Origin: Rhodovulum bhavnagarense
GTDB lineage: Bacteria; Pseudomonadota; Alphaproteobacteria; Rhodobacterales; Rhodobacteraceae
Length of the DNA: 64,000 bases
Reading direction: 5' to 3'
NCBI RefSeq assembly: GCF_004343505.1
Contig: NZ_SLXU01000005.1
Span: forward strand, 1-64,000
The number at the start of each line of letters is the position of its first letter. Position 1 is the stretch's first letter. Below are positions 24,530 to 32,257 of the stretch, in pieces. The notes beneath the pieces were generated by a model that was not told the origin of the DNA, did not search any database, and saw nothing but the letters and a program-made list of their open reading frames with translations. The position numbers and the translations under genes were made by a program.

Positions 24530-24602
24530 CGTTCATAAGGTCGGCCAGTCCGACAGGGAGAAAAAAACAACGGGAAAAGGGCTGCATTGCGGCCCTTTTT
24601 TC
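24530..24602 (+). ncRNA. Candidate small RNA or ialB leader with intrinsic terminator
   Basis: About 70 bases downstream of a promoter-like pair contain a short stem (GTCGG/CCGAC around 24540-24554) and an A-rich single-stranded stretch (24561-24570). They end in a clear intrinsic terminator: AAAAGGGC (24575-24582) pairs with GCCCTTTT (24592-24599) and is followed by T residues. This is the layout of a bacterial trans-acting small RNA. Because ialB begins 91 bases further on, the terminator could instead attenuate ialB. No known RNA family is recognised. Confidence 0.5.
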
Positions 24603-24692
24603 GTCGCCCTAAATGGCCTGAATTGCACGCTGACAGCGCTGGCACGCCATGTTAGAGCGGCAGACAGCAATAGCCAGAAAGGGATGGAACCC

Positions 24693-25304
24693 ATGCGCGA
24701 TCTTCTCAGGCTTGTGACCCTCATGGCCGTGACAGGGTTGGCCTTGCCCGTCGCGGCGCAGGAAACAGCACCCGCGCAAACCGATGAGACCCCGGCCGCC
24801 GAGGCGCCCGCCACGCCCGCACAACAGGCCACGCCAGAGGCCCAACCTCCCCAGCCCTATGTCAAGGAAACCTTTCAGGACTGGCGTCTTGTCTGTGTCG
24901 CGCTGGCGGAAAACCGCGAAAGCTGCACCATGCAGCAGCTGATGCGCGACGCAGAGGGCAACCCCGTCAGCCAGGTCTCTCTCGCGCCGTTGCCGCCTGC
25001 GGCCGCCCCGCGCGCCGCCGCTGTCGAGATCGCAACGCCGCTAGAGACACTGTTGAGCGAGGATCTGCTGATCCGTGTCGATACCAGCGAGGCAAAGCGA
25101 TATCGCTTTTCCTATTGCACCCCGCAGGCCTGCGTTGCCCGGTTTGCCCTGACTGAGGCCGAAGTCGGCGCCTACAAATCCGGCGGCAAGGCGACGGTGA
25201 CGATCGTGCCGCTTCTGGCGCCCGATCAGACGGCCTCTGTCACGATGTCGCTGGCAGGCTTTACCGCCGCCTACGAGGCCGTGACGAAAATCCTCGCGCA
25301 ATAA
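24693..25304 (+). CDS. Invasion-associated locus B (IalB) family protein
   Basis: This 203-aa exported protein has a signal peptide ending near VAAQE and an Ala/Pro/Thr-rich linker to about residue 50. The IalB domain follows, with the typical opening FQDWRLVCV and conserved cysteines (LVCVALAENRESCTMQQ, FSYCTPQACVARF) that probably form disulfides. IalB proteins are periplasmic or outer-membrane associated in many alphaproteobacteria, including non-pathogens, and their molecular role is unclear. I choose the ATG at 24693 over 24684 because AGAAAGGG then sits at a normal distance. Confidence 0.85.
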   Translation: MRDLLRLVTLMAVTGLALPVAAQETAPAQTDETPAAEAPATPAQQATPEAQPPQPYVKETFQDWRLVCVALAENRESCTMQQLMRDAEGNPVSQVSLAPLPPAAAPRAAAVEIATPLETLLSEDLLIRVDTSEAKRYRFSYCTPQACVARFALTEAEVGAYKSGGKATVTIVPLLAPDQTASVTMSLAGFTAAYEAVTKILAQ

Positions 25305-25351
25305 GCGCCCCAGGCGGGGCCGCGCGACAGCGCGCCCTGCCCTCGCCCCAG

Positions 25352-26572
25352 ATGGTCAGCCTATCCACCGCACAACCGCCCGCCCGCCGCAACGTCGCCG
25401 TCCTGGTCATGGCACAGGCCATACTGGGCGCGCAGATGCCGATGATCTTTACGATTGGCGGACTGGCCGGCCAGAGCCTTGCGCCGAATGCCTGCCTCGC
25501 GACATTACCGATTTCCATGATCGTATTGGGTTCGATGCTGAGCGCGACCCCGCTTGCGGCCTTCATGCAGAGGTTCGGGCGGCGGGCAGGCTTCTACCTT
25601 GGCCTTACGGGGGGGGCTGTCGGTGCCGGGATCGGTGCGCTCGGGCTTTATCTTGGCTCGTTCACGCTTTTCCTTACCGGATCGTTCCTGACCGGCGTCT
25701 ATCTATCGGCGCAGGGATTCTATCGCTTTGCCGCCGCAGATACCGCCACCGGCGATTTCCAGCCGAAGGCGATTTCCTACGTGATGGCCGGCGGGCTGGC
25801 GGCCGCGGTGATCGGTCCGCAACTGGTCAAGGTTACGGCCGAGGCGATGGTGATCCCGTTCCTTGGCACCTATCTCGCGGTGATCGGATTGAACGGGCTG
25901 GGCCTTGTTCTCTTTGCCTTTCTCGACATCCCGCGTCCGCCCGCGCGCGACCCGGCCCATCACCAAGGCCGGAGCCGGGGCGAATTGCTGCGCGAACCGA
26001 CGATCGCCGTGGCGATCATCTGCGCGATGGTGTCCTACGCGCTGATGAACCTCGTGATGACCTCGACACCGTTGGCCGTGGTCGGCTGCGGTTTCGATAC
26101 CGGAACCGCAGCCGATATCGTCACGGCACATGTTCTGGCCATGTATGTGCCCAGCTTTTTCACCGGGCACCTGATCGCGCGTTTCGGCGACCGGCTTATC
26201 GTGGCGACCGGTCTGGGCATCCTGGCACTGGCGGGTGGCGTGGCGCTGATGGGGGTCGAACTGGAACACTTCTTCGTTGCCCTGGTCCTGCTGGGGGTTG
26301 GGTGGAATTTCGGTTTCATCGGTGCAACGGCGATGCTGGCGCGCGCCCACTCACCCGAGGAACGCGGACTGGTGCAGGGGGTCAATGACATGATCGTGTT
26401 CGGTGGGGTAACTATCGCCTCGCTGGCATCGGGCGGGTTGATGAACTGTTCAGGCGGCACGGCGATCCAGGGCTGGACGGCTGTCAACCTTGCCATGGTC
26501 CCGTTTCTCGTTTTGGCAGGCGCTGCGCTGATATGGCTGGCACTGCGCCCCCGCGATATCAGCCAGGCCTAA
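25352..26572 (+). CDS. MFS transporter
   Basis: This 406-aa membrane protein has about twelve hydrophobic helices and the major facilitator layout. A cytoplasmic loop QRFGRRAGF between helices 2 and 3 and the repeated loop ARFGDRLIVAT in the second half mark the two halves, split by a hydrophilic segment (DIPRPPARDPAHHQGRSRG). Substrate cannot be told from sequence. No strong ribosome site precedes the ATG. Its stop overlaps the stop of the convergent TSUP permease gene. Confidence 0.87.
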   Translation: MVSLSTAQPPARRNVAVLVMAQAILGAQMPMIFTIGGLAGQSLAPNACLATLPISMIVLGSMLSATPLAAFMQRFGRRAGFYLGLTGGAVGAGIGALGLYLGSFTLFLTGSFLTGVYLSAQGFYRFAAADTATGDFQPKAISYVMAGGLAAAVIGPQLVKVTAEAMVIPFLGTYLAVIGLNGLGLVLFAFLDIPRPPARDPAHHQGRSRGELLREPTIAVAIICAMVSYALMNLVMTSTPLAVVGCGFDTGTAADIVTAHVLAMYVPSFFTGHLIARFGDRLIVATGLGILALAGGVALMGVELEHFFVALVLLGVGWNFGFIGATAMLARAHSPEERGLVQGVNDMIVFGGVTIASLASGGLMNCSGGTAIQGWTAVNLAMVPFLVLAGAALIWLALRPRDISQA

Positions 26573-27393
26573 AACCCAGCCGCTTTGCGTAGCATGTTGC
26601 TGGCCACCAGGATGATGAACAGGGCAAACACGCGTTTCAACGGCTTGGGGTCCATCGCATGGGCGAGCCGAACACCCCAGGGCGCCGTGATCAACGTCAT
26701 CGCAATGATCACCGCAAAGGCCGGAAGGTTCACCGCACCAATGGTATAGGGCGGCTTTCCCTCGGCGGGAATGTCCAAAAGCAGAAAACCGATGACCGAG
26801 GGGACGGCGATCAGAACGCCGAACCCCGCCGCGGTCGCCACCGCCCGGTGGATCGGGGTGTTGAAAAGTGTCATTAGCGGCACCCCGAAACTGCCCCCAC
26901 CAATCCCCATCAGCACAGAAAGAAAGCCCACAACCGGCGAAATCGCCGCGCGGACAATCCCTCCCGGCATCGCGTCGCCCAGCCTCCACCGCGCGCGTCC
27001 GAAGGCCAGGTAAAGCCCGACCGTCACGCCCAGCACGCCGAAAATTCCCTGCAACACCACCGAGCGCAGCATGCTCGCCACCAGCACGCCCAGCACCGCG
27101 CCGACCGCGATCCCCGGCGCCCAGCCCCGCAGGATCGCCCAATCGACCGCGCCCTTCTTGTTATGCGACAGGACCGACCTCAGCGATGTGACGATGATCG
27201 TGGCCAGGGAGGTGGCAAGGCAGATCTGCATCAGCTGCGGGCTGTCATATCCCAGCCCCGAAAAGGCATAGAAAAAGGCAGGAACAAGTATGATGCCACC
27301 GCCCACGCCCAATAGTCCAGCGATCACACCCGCCACCGCGCCGATCGACAAAAGCAGCGCCAGCATCATCAGCATCATCGATAGTTCCGGCAT
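26569..27393 (-). CDS. TSUP family permease (TauE/SafE)
   Basis: This 274-aa membrane protein has about eight helices and the duplicated glycine motif of the family (GLLGVGGGIILVPAF near residue 30 and MGIGGGSFGVPLM in the second half). TSUP proteins export or import sulfite, sulfoacetate and similar organosulfur anions; the substrate here is not known. The ATG at 27393 (MPELSMM) is chosen over an open extension to 27441 because the extension is charged and lacks homology. Confidence 0.9.
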   Translation of the reverse strand: MPELSMMLMMLALLLSIGAVAGVIAGLLGVGGGIILVPAFFYAFSGLGYDSPQLMQICLATSLATIIVTSLRSVLSHNKKGAVDWAILRGWAPGIAVGAVLGVLVASMLRSVVLQGIFGVLGVTVGLYLAFGRARWRLGDAMPGGIVRAAISPVVGFLSVLMGIGGGSFGVPLMTLFNTPIHRAVATAAGFGVLIAVPSVIGFLLLDIPAEGKPPYTIGAVNLPAFAVIIAMTLITAPWGVRLAHAMDPKPLKRVFALFIILVASNMLRKAAGF

Positions 27394-27453
27394 TTTGTCT
27401 CTCGCCCCCGTTTTGGTCCGTTTAGGACAATTGCCCCTCAAGGACCAGCGGGT

Positions 27454-28437
27454 TCAGGCGGCGCCGGGCACGGCATCGAGCGCGGCCCCGACAACCTCTA
27501 GCCCCGCGCCGGGGCGCGTCGCGCCTTCTGACAGGATACGCCGCCAAGCGCGCGCACCAGGCTGGCCGGCAAAAAGGCCCAGCATATGCCGGGTAACGGA
27601 ATGCAGCCGCCCGCCCTGGGCCAAATGCCGGGCAATATAGGGGGTCATTTCATCCACAACCTGCCGGGCGCTCTTGACGCCGGGCAAGCCGAAAATCTCT
27701 TTATCCGCCTGCAAAAGGATCGCGCCGGGATCGTGATAAGCCGCGCGTCCGATCATCACACCGTCAAGGCCCGCATCCAGATGCGCGCGGGCTTGGGCAA
27801 GGGTCTCGATCCCGCCATTCAGGCTGATATGCAGGTCGGGAAAGCTGTTTTTCATCTCGTGTACCAGCGCGTAGTCGAGCGGGGGGATATCGCGGTTTTC
27901 CTTGGGACTGAGCCCTTGCAGCCATGCCTTGCGCGCATGAAGGGTAAAGCGGTTGACACCCCCAGCCCGCACCGTTTCGAGAAAGGCGGGCAGAACAGAG
28001 CGTGGATCCTGGTCATCGACGCCTATCCGGCATTTCACGGTAACCTCGACACGGCTGGACGCGCGCATTGCCGCGACGCATTCGGCCACAAGCTCGGGGG
28101 TTTTCATCAACACCGCGCCAAAGGTGCCCGATTGCACCCGGTCGGAGGGGCAGCCGACGTTCAGATTCACCTCGTCATAGCCCTCGTCGCAACAGATGCG
28201 CGTAGCTTCGGCAAGTTCCACCGGGTCTGATCCGCCAAGCTGAACCGCCACCGGATGCTCGGCTGGATCAAAGGCCAAAAGATGCCGAGCCCCCCCCCGC
28301 ACCAGCGCCGGTGCAGTCACCATCTCGGTATAAAGCAGCGCGCGCGCACTCATGAGCCGGTGAAAATATCGGCAATGCCGGTCGGTCCAGTCCATCATCG
28401 GTGCGACGGACAATCTAGCACTTTGCTTTACTTGCAT
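27454..28437 (-). CDS. dusA: tRNA-dihydrouridine synthase DusA type
   Basis: This 327-aa flavoenzyme reduces uridines in the tRNA D loop using NADPH. The family motifs are APMMDWTDRHCRYFHR at the N-terminus (the DusA pattern), NLNVGCPSDRVQSG with the catalytic cysteine, VKCRIGVDD, and ISLNGGI followed by GVMIGRAAYHDP for FMN phosphate. Length and the DWTDRHCRYF start distinguish it from DusB and DusC. The region upstream of the ATG at 28437 is AT-rich with only a weak ribosome site. Confidence 0.94.
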   Translation of the reverse strand: MQVKQSARLSVAPMMDWTDRHCRYFHRLMSARALLYTEMVTAPALVRGGARHLLAFDPAEHPVAVQLGGSDPVELAEATRICCDEGYDEVNLNVGCPSDRVQSGTFGAVLMKTPELVAECVAAMRASSRVEVTVKCRIGVDDQDPRSVLPAFLETVRAGGVNRFTLHARKAWLQGLSPKENRDIPPLDYALVHEMKNSFPDLHISLNGGIETLAQARAHLDAGLDGVMIGRAAYHDPGAILLQADKEIFGLPGVKSARQVVDEMTPYIARHLAQGGRLHSVTRHMLGLFAGQPGARAWRRILSEGATRPGAGLEVVGAALDAVPGAA

Positions 28438-28942
28438 TTTTATTTATCTTCAAAATGTTGACGGCGGATGTTGCTGTGCTGGACTACGCCCCGATATCAC
28501 CGAATTTATTCTTCTACGAGGGCTCATTGCGCGCATGATAACGGCTTTCACCACCAAGCCCCCGGTGCTTACCGGATTCAGATCACACTAAAGGACCGCT
28601 ACGCGAGCAAAACGTTCCTGCCCCGTGATGACGCCTATGGTTGGGTCGACCAGAGCTTTGGCAAACGCATCGACGGTCGTATAGCCGATATGTGCGAGGT
28701 CGGGAAACCGAAGCGTCGCGGCAATGCTGTCACTCGCATCATGCCAAGGCCGCGCATAGGGAATGGTCTTGCCGATGTTCATCGTACACGATTATTCCGA
28801 TTACCCCAGGCAGGCGCCACGCTCGTTTCGTTTCGGGCGTTGCTTTCGCCGTCAGCGGAATTTGACTCGAAGCCGGGCATGCCGCCTCTGGACGCGGAGT
28901 TCATTTTGCGCTGGACTGCGCCCGACACCAAGGAGAGAGCCG
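28438..28942. other. 505-base gap with a possible small gene
   Basis: This is the longest apparently non-coding stretch of the window. It is AT-richer at its left end and includes the dusA promoter region. Apart from the minus-strand frame at 28588-28782 and the ribosome site AAGGAGAGAG of the next gene, I see no RNA gene, repeat or mobile-element trace. Confidence 0.5.
28588..28782 (-). CDS. Possible small protein or gene remnant
   Basis: A 64-codon frame starts ATG at 28782 and stops at 28588. Its codon use looks like that of real genes nearby and the translation reads like a folded protein (ARPWHDASDSIAATLRF, GYTTVDAFAKALVDP) rather than a shadow. An in-frame stop lies shortly upstream and no strong ribosome site is present. 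I recognise no family. It may be a real small gene, a fragment of a larger lost gene, or chance. Confidence 0.3.
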   Translation of the reverse strand: MNIGKTIPYARPWHDASDSIAATLRFPDLAHIGYTTVDAFAKALVDPTIGVITGQERFARVAVL

Positions 28943-29347
28943 ATGGCCACCGTCAAGATCTGGACTGACGAAGACGTAGTCACCAATCCTCGCGTAAGTG
29001 CCGTTTTCGATGATATACGCGCGACCCGAGGCACCGATTTCGTCAATAATGTCTGGCGTGCCCTGGCCAATCAACCCGATGTCCTCGAGGCCACCTGGGC
29101 GCAGGTCAAGGCGGTGATGGCACAACCGGGGGCCTTGGACCCTCTTGTCAGGGAAATGCTCTACATGGCTGTTTCCATTGCGAATGGCTGTGAGTATTGC
29201 GTGCATTCCCATACTGCCTCGGCGCGCGCAAAAGGGATGACAGAGGCAATGTATTCCGATTTGCTGGCTGTGGTTGGGCTGGCTTCACAAACCAATGCCC
29301 TGGTGACCGCCTTGCAGGTACCCGTCGATTCAGAGTTCGAGGTCTAG
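28943..29347 (+). CDS. Carboxymuconolactone decarboxylase (AhpD-like) family protein
   Basis: This 134-aa protein of the AhpD/CMD fold has the redox motif CEYCVHSH (Cys-x-x-Cys then His three residues later) of alkylhydroperoxidase-like members. It may be a small peroxidase or disulfide reductase; a decarboxylase role is unlikely because those lack the paired cysteines. The ATG at 28943 follows a strong AAGGAGAG. It is separated by only three bases from the quinone oxidoreductase gene, so the two form an operon that fits oxidative stress defence. Confidence 0.87.
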   Translation: MATVKIWTDEDVVTNPRVSAVFDDIRATRGTDFVNNVWRALANQPDVLEATWAQVKAVMAQPGALDPLVREMLYMAVSIANGCEYCVHSHTASARAKGMTEAMYSDLLAVVGLASQTNALVTALQVPVDSEFEV

Positions 29348-29350
29348 GCC

Positions 29351-30322
29351 ATGGAACACGCGATCATCGCCCGCACGCCGGGCACCGCCGATGTTCTGGA
29401 ATGGTCTGAAATCGACATACTCCCCCCCGGCCCCGGCGAGGTTCTCGTGCGCCACACCGCCGTGGGGTTGAACTTCATCGATACCTATTTCCGGTCGGGA
29501 CTCTATCCCTGGCCCAGCCATACGCTGATCCCCGGCGGCGAGGCGGCGGGCGTGATCGAGGCTGTCGGCGCGGGAGTCACAGGGCTGAACCCCGGCGATC
29601 GCGTGGCCTATACCACGCCCAACGGCGCCTGTTCGACCGCGCGCGTTCTGCCTGCCGACCGGCTGGTCGCCCTTCCCGGCACGATCCCCGACGAGATCGC
29701 CGCCAGCGTGATGCTGAAAGGGCTGACCGCGCATTACCTGATCCATTCAAGCCACGCGGTTCAGCCTGGTCAAACCGTTTTGGTCCACGCCGCGGCAGGG
29801 GGTGTCGGGCTGCTGCTCGGACAATGGCTGGCCGCCAAGGGCGTGCGGGCAATCGGCACTGCGGGCGGGCCTGACAAGGTCGCTCTGGCCCTCGCGCATG
29901 GCTACGAAACAGTGATCGACTACCGCGCGGACGAGTTCGCGACGCAGGTCTTGCATGCGACCGGGGGCCAGGGCGTCGATTGCGTCTATGACAGCGTCGG
30001 GCGCGATACCTGGCGCGGATCGTTGAAATGCCTGCGCAAGCGGGGAATGCTGGTCAGTTTCGGCCAGTCTTCGGGGACGCTGGACGATTTCCGGATGAGT
30101 GATCTCGCCACGGGAAGCTTTTCCGCCAACAGGCCGGTACTATTCGATTATATCTCGGATAGCCAAGAGCTTCGCAGCCGTGCAGACGCCCTGTTCAGCG
30201 CAATTTCCGAGGGCGTCCTGACGCCCCGGATCGGCCAGAGCTATGCGTTATGCGATACGGCCAAGGCGCACCGCGCGCTAGAGGCCCGCCAGACCACCGG
30301 CGCAACCGTCCTGATCCCCTAG
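29351..30322 (+). CDS. NADPH:quinone oxidoreductase (zeta-crystallin type)
   Basis: This 323-aa member of the zinc-independent medium-chain dehydrogenase family has a GroES-like N-terminal half (GEVLVRHTAVGLNFIDTYFRSG), then a Rossmann domain. The nucleotide loop is VLVHAAAGGVGLLLGQ, and the signature region AAGGVG matches QOR enzymes. It reduces quinones or enones with NADPH. It lies three bases after the AhpD-like gene. Specific substrate is unknown. Confidence 0.92.
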   Translation: MEHAIIARTPGTADVLEWSEIDILPPGPGEVLVRHTAVGLNFIDTYFRSGLYPWPSHTLIPGGEAAGVIEAVGAGVTGLNPGDRVAYTTPNGACSTARVLPADRLVALPGTIPDEIAASVMLKGLTAHYLIHSSHAVQPGQTVLVHAAAGGVGLLLGQWLAAKGVRAIGTAGGPDKVALALAHGYETVIDYRADEFATQVLHATGGQGVDCVYDSVGRDTWRGSLKCLRKRGMLVSFGQSSGTLDDFRMSDLATGSFSANRPVLFDYISDSQELRSRADALFSAISEGVLTPRIGQSYALCDTAKAHRALEARQTTGATVLIP

Positions 30323-30343
30323 AGGGGTATTTTCAATTTCAAA

Positions 30344-31465
30344 TCATCGCGTTGCCAGGGCATCCTCAAGTGTTGCGCGAAGCAGATCCGCAGGGACATC
30401 ATCGGTGACGAATGCCTCACCGATCCCGCGGGCAAGGATGAAACGCAAGCGTCCGTCCTGTACCTTCTTGTCCTGTGCCATGAGCGCGACAAGCCCCTCG
30501 GCATCGGGCAGTTCGCCGGGGATATCGGAAAGGTCGCGCTTCATTCCCATGCCGGCGAGGTGGGCGCGCACGCGACTTGGATCTTCTTGCGCGCACAATC
30601 CCATTCGCGCTGACAGGTCAAAGGCAAGGGCACAGCCGATCGCCACACCCTCTCCATGCAGCAGGCGCTCGCCATAACCGGTAGCGGCCTCAAGCGCATG
30701 ACCGAAGGTATGGCCAAGGTTCAATAGCGCACGATCGCCCTGTTCGGTCTCGTCACGTGTCACGATCGCGGCCTTCATCTCGCAGGACCAGCGCACCGCG
30801 CGGGCGCGTGCATCCCGATCACCGCGGGCCAGCGCCGGGCCCTCGCGTTCCAGCCATTCGAAAAACGTCGCATCCCCCAGCAACCCGTATTTCACCACCT
30901 CGCCGTATCCGGCCAGGAAATCGCGCGCTGTCAGGGTCTCGAGAACCGCGATATCGACCAGCACCAGGCTGGGCTGGTGAAACGCACCGATCAGGTTCTT
31001 GCCCTGCGCCGAATTTATACCGGTCTTGCCCCCGACAGAGCTGTCGACCTGCGCCAACAGCGTCGTGGGCACCTGAACGAAGCGCACGCCCCGGCGCAGG
31101 ACAGCGGCAGCAAAACCTGCCAGGTCGCCGATCACCCCGCCGCCCAGGGCGACCACGATGTCGCGCCTTTCGATCTTTTGCTCGATCAACCACTCCACCG
31201 CGCGGGAAAACTGTGCCCAGCCCTTGGTGGCCTCACCTGCGGGCAGGGCAAGCGCGGGCGCCTCTATCCCTTGCGCCGAAAGGGCCCCGCGAAACCGATC
31301 GAGGTGAAGCCCCGCCACCGTTTCATCGGTCAGGATCGCCACGCGCGGCCGGGCAAGCAGGGGGGCGATCTGGGCGCCGGCGTGCTCGATCAGGCCGGCG
31401 CCGATGCGGATGTCGTATTCCCGGCCCGGCAGGCCGACATGAACGGTGTCCAGGGGATGTGTCAC
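30344..31465 (-). CDS. aroB: 3-dehydroquinate synthase
   Basis: This 373-aa enzyme converts DAHP to 3-dehydroquinate, the second step of the shikimate pathway, using NAD and a divalent metal. Motifs include DIVVALGGGVIGDLAGFAA, VQVPTTLLAQVDSSVGGKTGIN, and the metal-ligand region LLNLGHTFGHALEA with LLHGEGVAIG. The GTG at 31465 overlaps the aroK stop (ATGTGA), giving a coupled aroK-aroB pair as in many bacteria. An open frame continues upstream over aroK but is not coding. Confidence 0.96.
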   Translation of the reverse strand: MTHPLDTVHVGLPGREYDIRIGAGLIEHAGAQIAPLLARPRVAILTDETVAGLHLDRFRGALSAQGIEAPALALPAGEATKGWAQFSRAVEWLIEQKIERRDIVVALGGGVIGDLAGFAAAVLRRGVRFVQVPTTLLAQVDSSVGGKTGINSAQGKNLIGAFHQPSLVLVDIAVLETLTARDFLAGYGEVVKYGLLGDATFFEWLEREGPALARGDRDARARAVRWSCEMKAAIVTRDETEQGDRALLNLGHTFGHALEAATGYGERLLHGEGVAIGCALAFDLSARMGLCAQEDPSRVRAHLAGMGMKRDLSDIPGELPDAEGLVALMAQDKKVQDGRLRFILARGIGEAFVTDDVPADLLRATLEDALATR

Positions 31466-32043
31466 ATGGCCTCCACAACATCGGGGCGGGTCTTTAGAAT
31501 GGCAAGCACCGCGCCGGCCATCTCGTCGACGGAATAGCGCGGATCGGCTTTCACCGTCAGGTCGGCCAAGGCGTAGAAAGGGCGGCGCTGGTTGTACAGG
31601 TTGCGCAACGTCGCGTAGGGATCGGCGGTGTGCAGCAGGGGGCGACTGTCCTTGTGGCGGACCCGCGCCCACAAGAGATCGAGATCGGCATCAAGCCAGA
31701 TCGCCACCCCGTTGCGCGAAATCTCGCGGCGGTTGGTTTCCGACATGAACGCGCCGCCACCGGTGGAAAGAACCGCCGGCCGCCCCTGCAAAAGTCGGGC
31801 GATCACTTGCGATTCCTTCTGTCGAAAGAACGACTCGCCGTCGCGTTCAAAGATTTCGGCGATCGACATGTTGGCTGCCTTGACGATCTCTTCGTCCGAG
31901 TCGAGGAAAGGCGCGTTCAGCTTGCGGGCAAGCGCCGTGCCCACCGCCGTCTTTCCCGCCCCCATCAGGCCGACCAACGCTATCGTCTTTTTAAGCCGCA
32001 AGCCCAATTGGGCGACCTCCTGCCAGTCTCGATCCTGTGACAC
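31462..32043 (-). CDS. aroK: Shikimate kinase
   Basis: This 193-aa P-loop kinase phosphorylates shikimate with ATP. The Walker A motif GLMGAGKTAVG is at about 24-34. The shikimate-binding DSDEEI follows, then ESFFRQKESQV with the conserved arginine, LSTGGGAF with the substrate glycine loop, and the lid arginine in DSRPLL. The start is a GTG at 32043 with GGAG about 14 bases upstream, a little far, so the exact start is less certain. It is the first gene of the aroK-aroB operon. Confidence 0.95.
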   Translation of the reverse strand: MSQDRDWQEVAQLGLRLKKTIALVGLMGAGKTAVGTALARKLNAPFLDSDEEIVKAANMSIAEIFERDGESFFRQKESQVIARLLQGRPAVLSTGGGAFMSETNRREISRNGVAIWLDADLDLLWARVRHKDSRPLLHTADPYATLRNLYNQRRPFYALADLTVKADPRYSVDEMAGAVLAILKTRPDVVEAM

Positions 32044-32122
32044 ACATAGGCGTGAACTCCGACCGAATGCCAGTTATAATACCGGGTAACAAGCCTGGGG
32101 CAGACAGCAAGGGCCGAGCAGA

Positions 32123-32257
32123 ATGATACGACTTATCAAGATCCTGTTTTTTTTCGTGCTCCTGGGGTTCCTGGGGCTGGTGGGCTATGCCTATCTGGGT
32201 GATCTCGATCCGAACCAGTCCGAACGGACCCAGACCATGACCCTTGATGTCAACTAG
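32123..32257 (+). CDS. 44-aa single-pass membrane protein
   Basis: The frame from ATG 32123 encodes 44 residues: MIRLIKILFFFVLLGFLG begins a single hydrophobic helix (about 5-27), followed by a short polar tail (GDLDPNQSERTQTMTLDVN). GGCCGAGCAG precedes the ATG. It overlaps the next gene by 11 bases, suggesting coupling. Small proteins of this kind sit in front of the same secreted protein and xerD in related genomes as far as I recall. The function is unknown. Confidence 0.55.
   Translation: MIRLIKILFFFVLLGFLGLVGYAYLGDLDPNQSERTQTMTLDVN

Noticed and set aside
21702-24602. Genomic island with attachment sites at the tRNA
   Set aside because: No integrase gene and no repeat of the tRNA 3' end could be found by eye downstream, so an integrated element is not supported.
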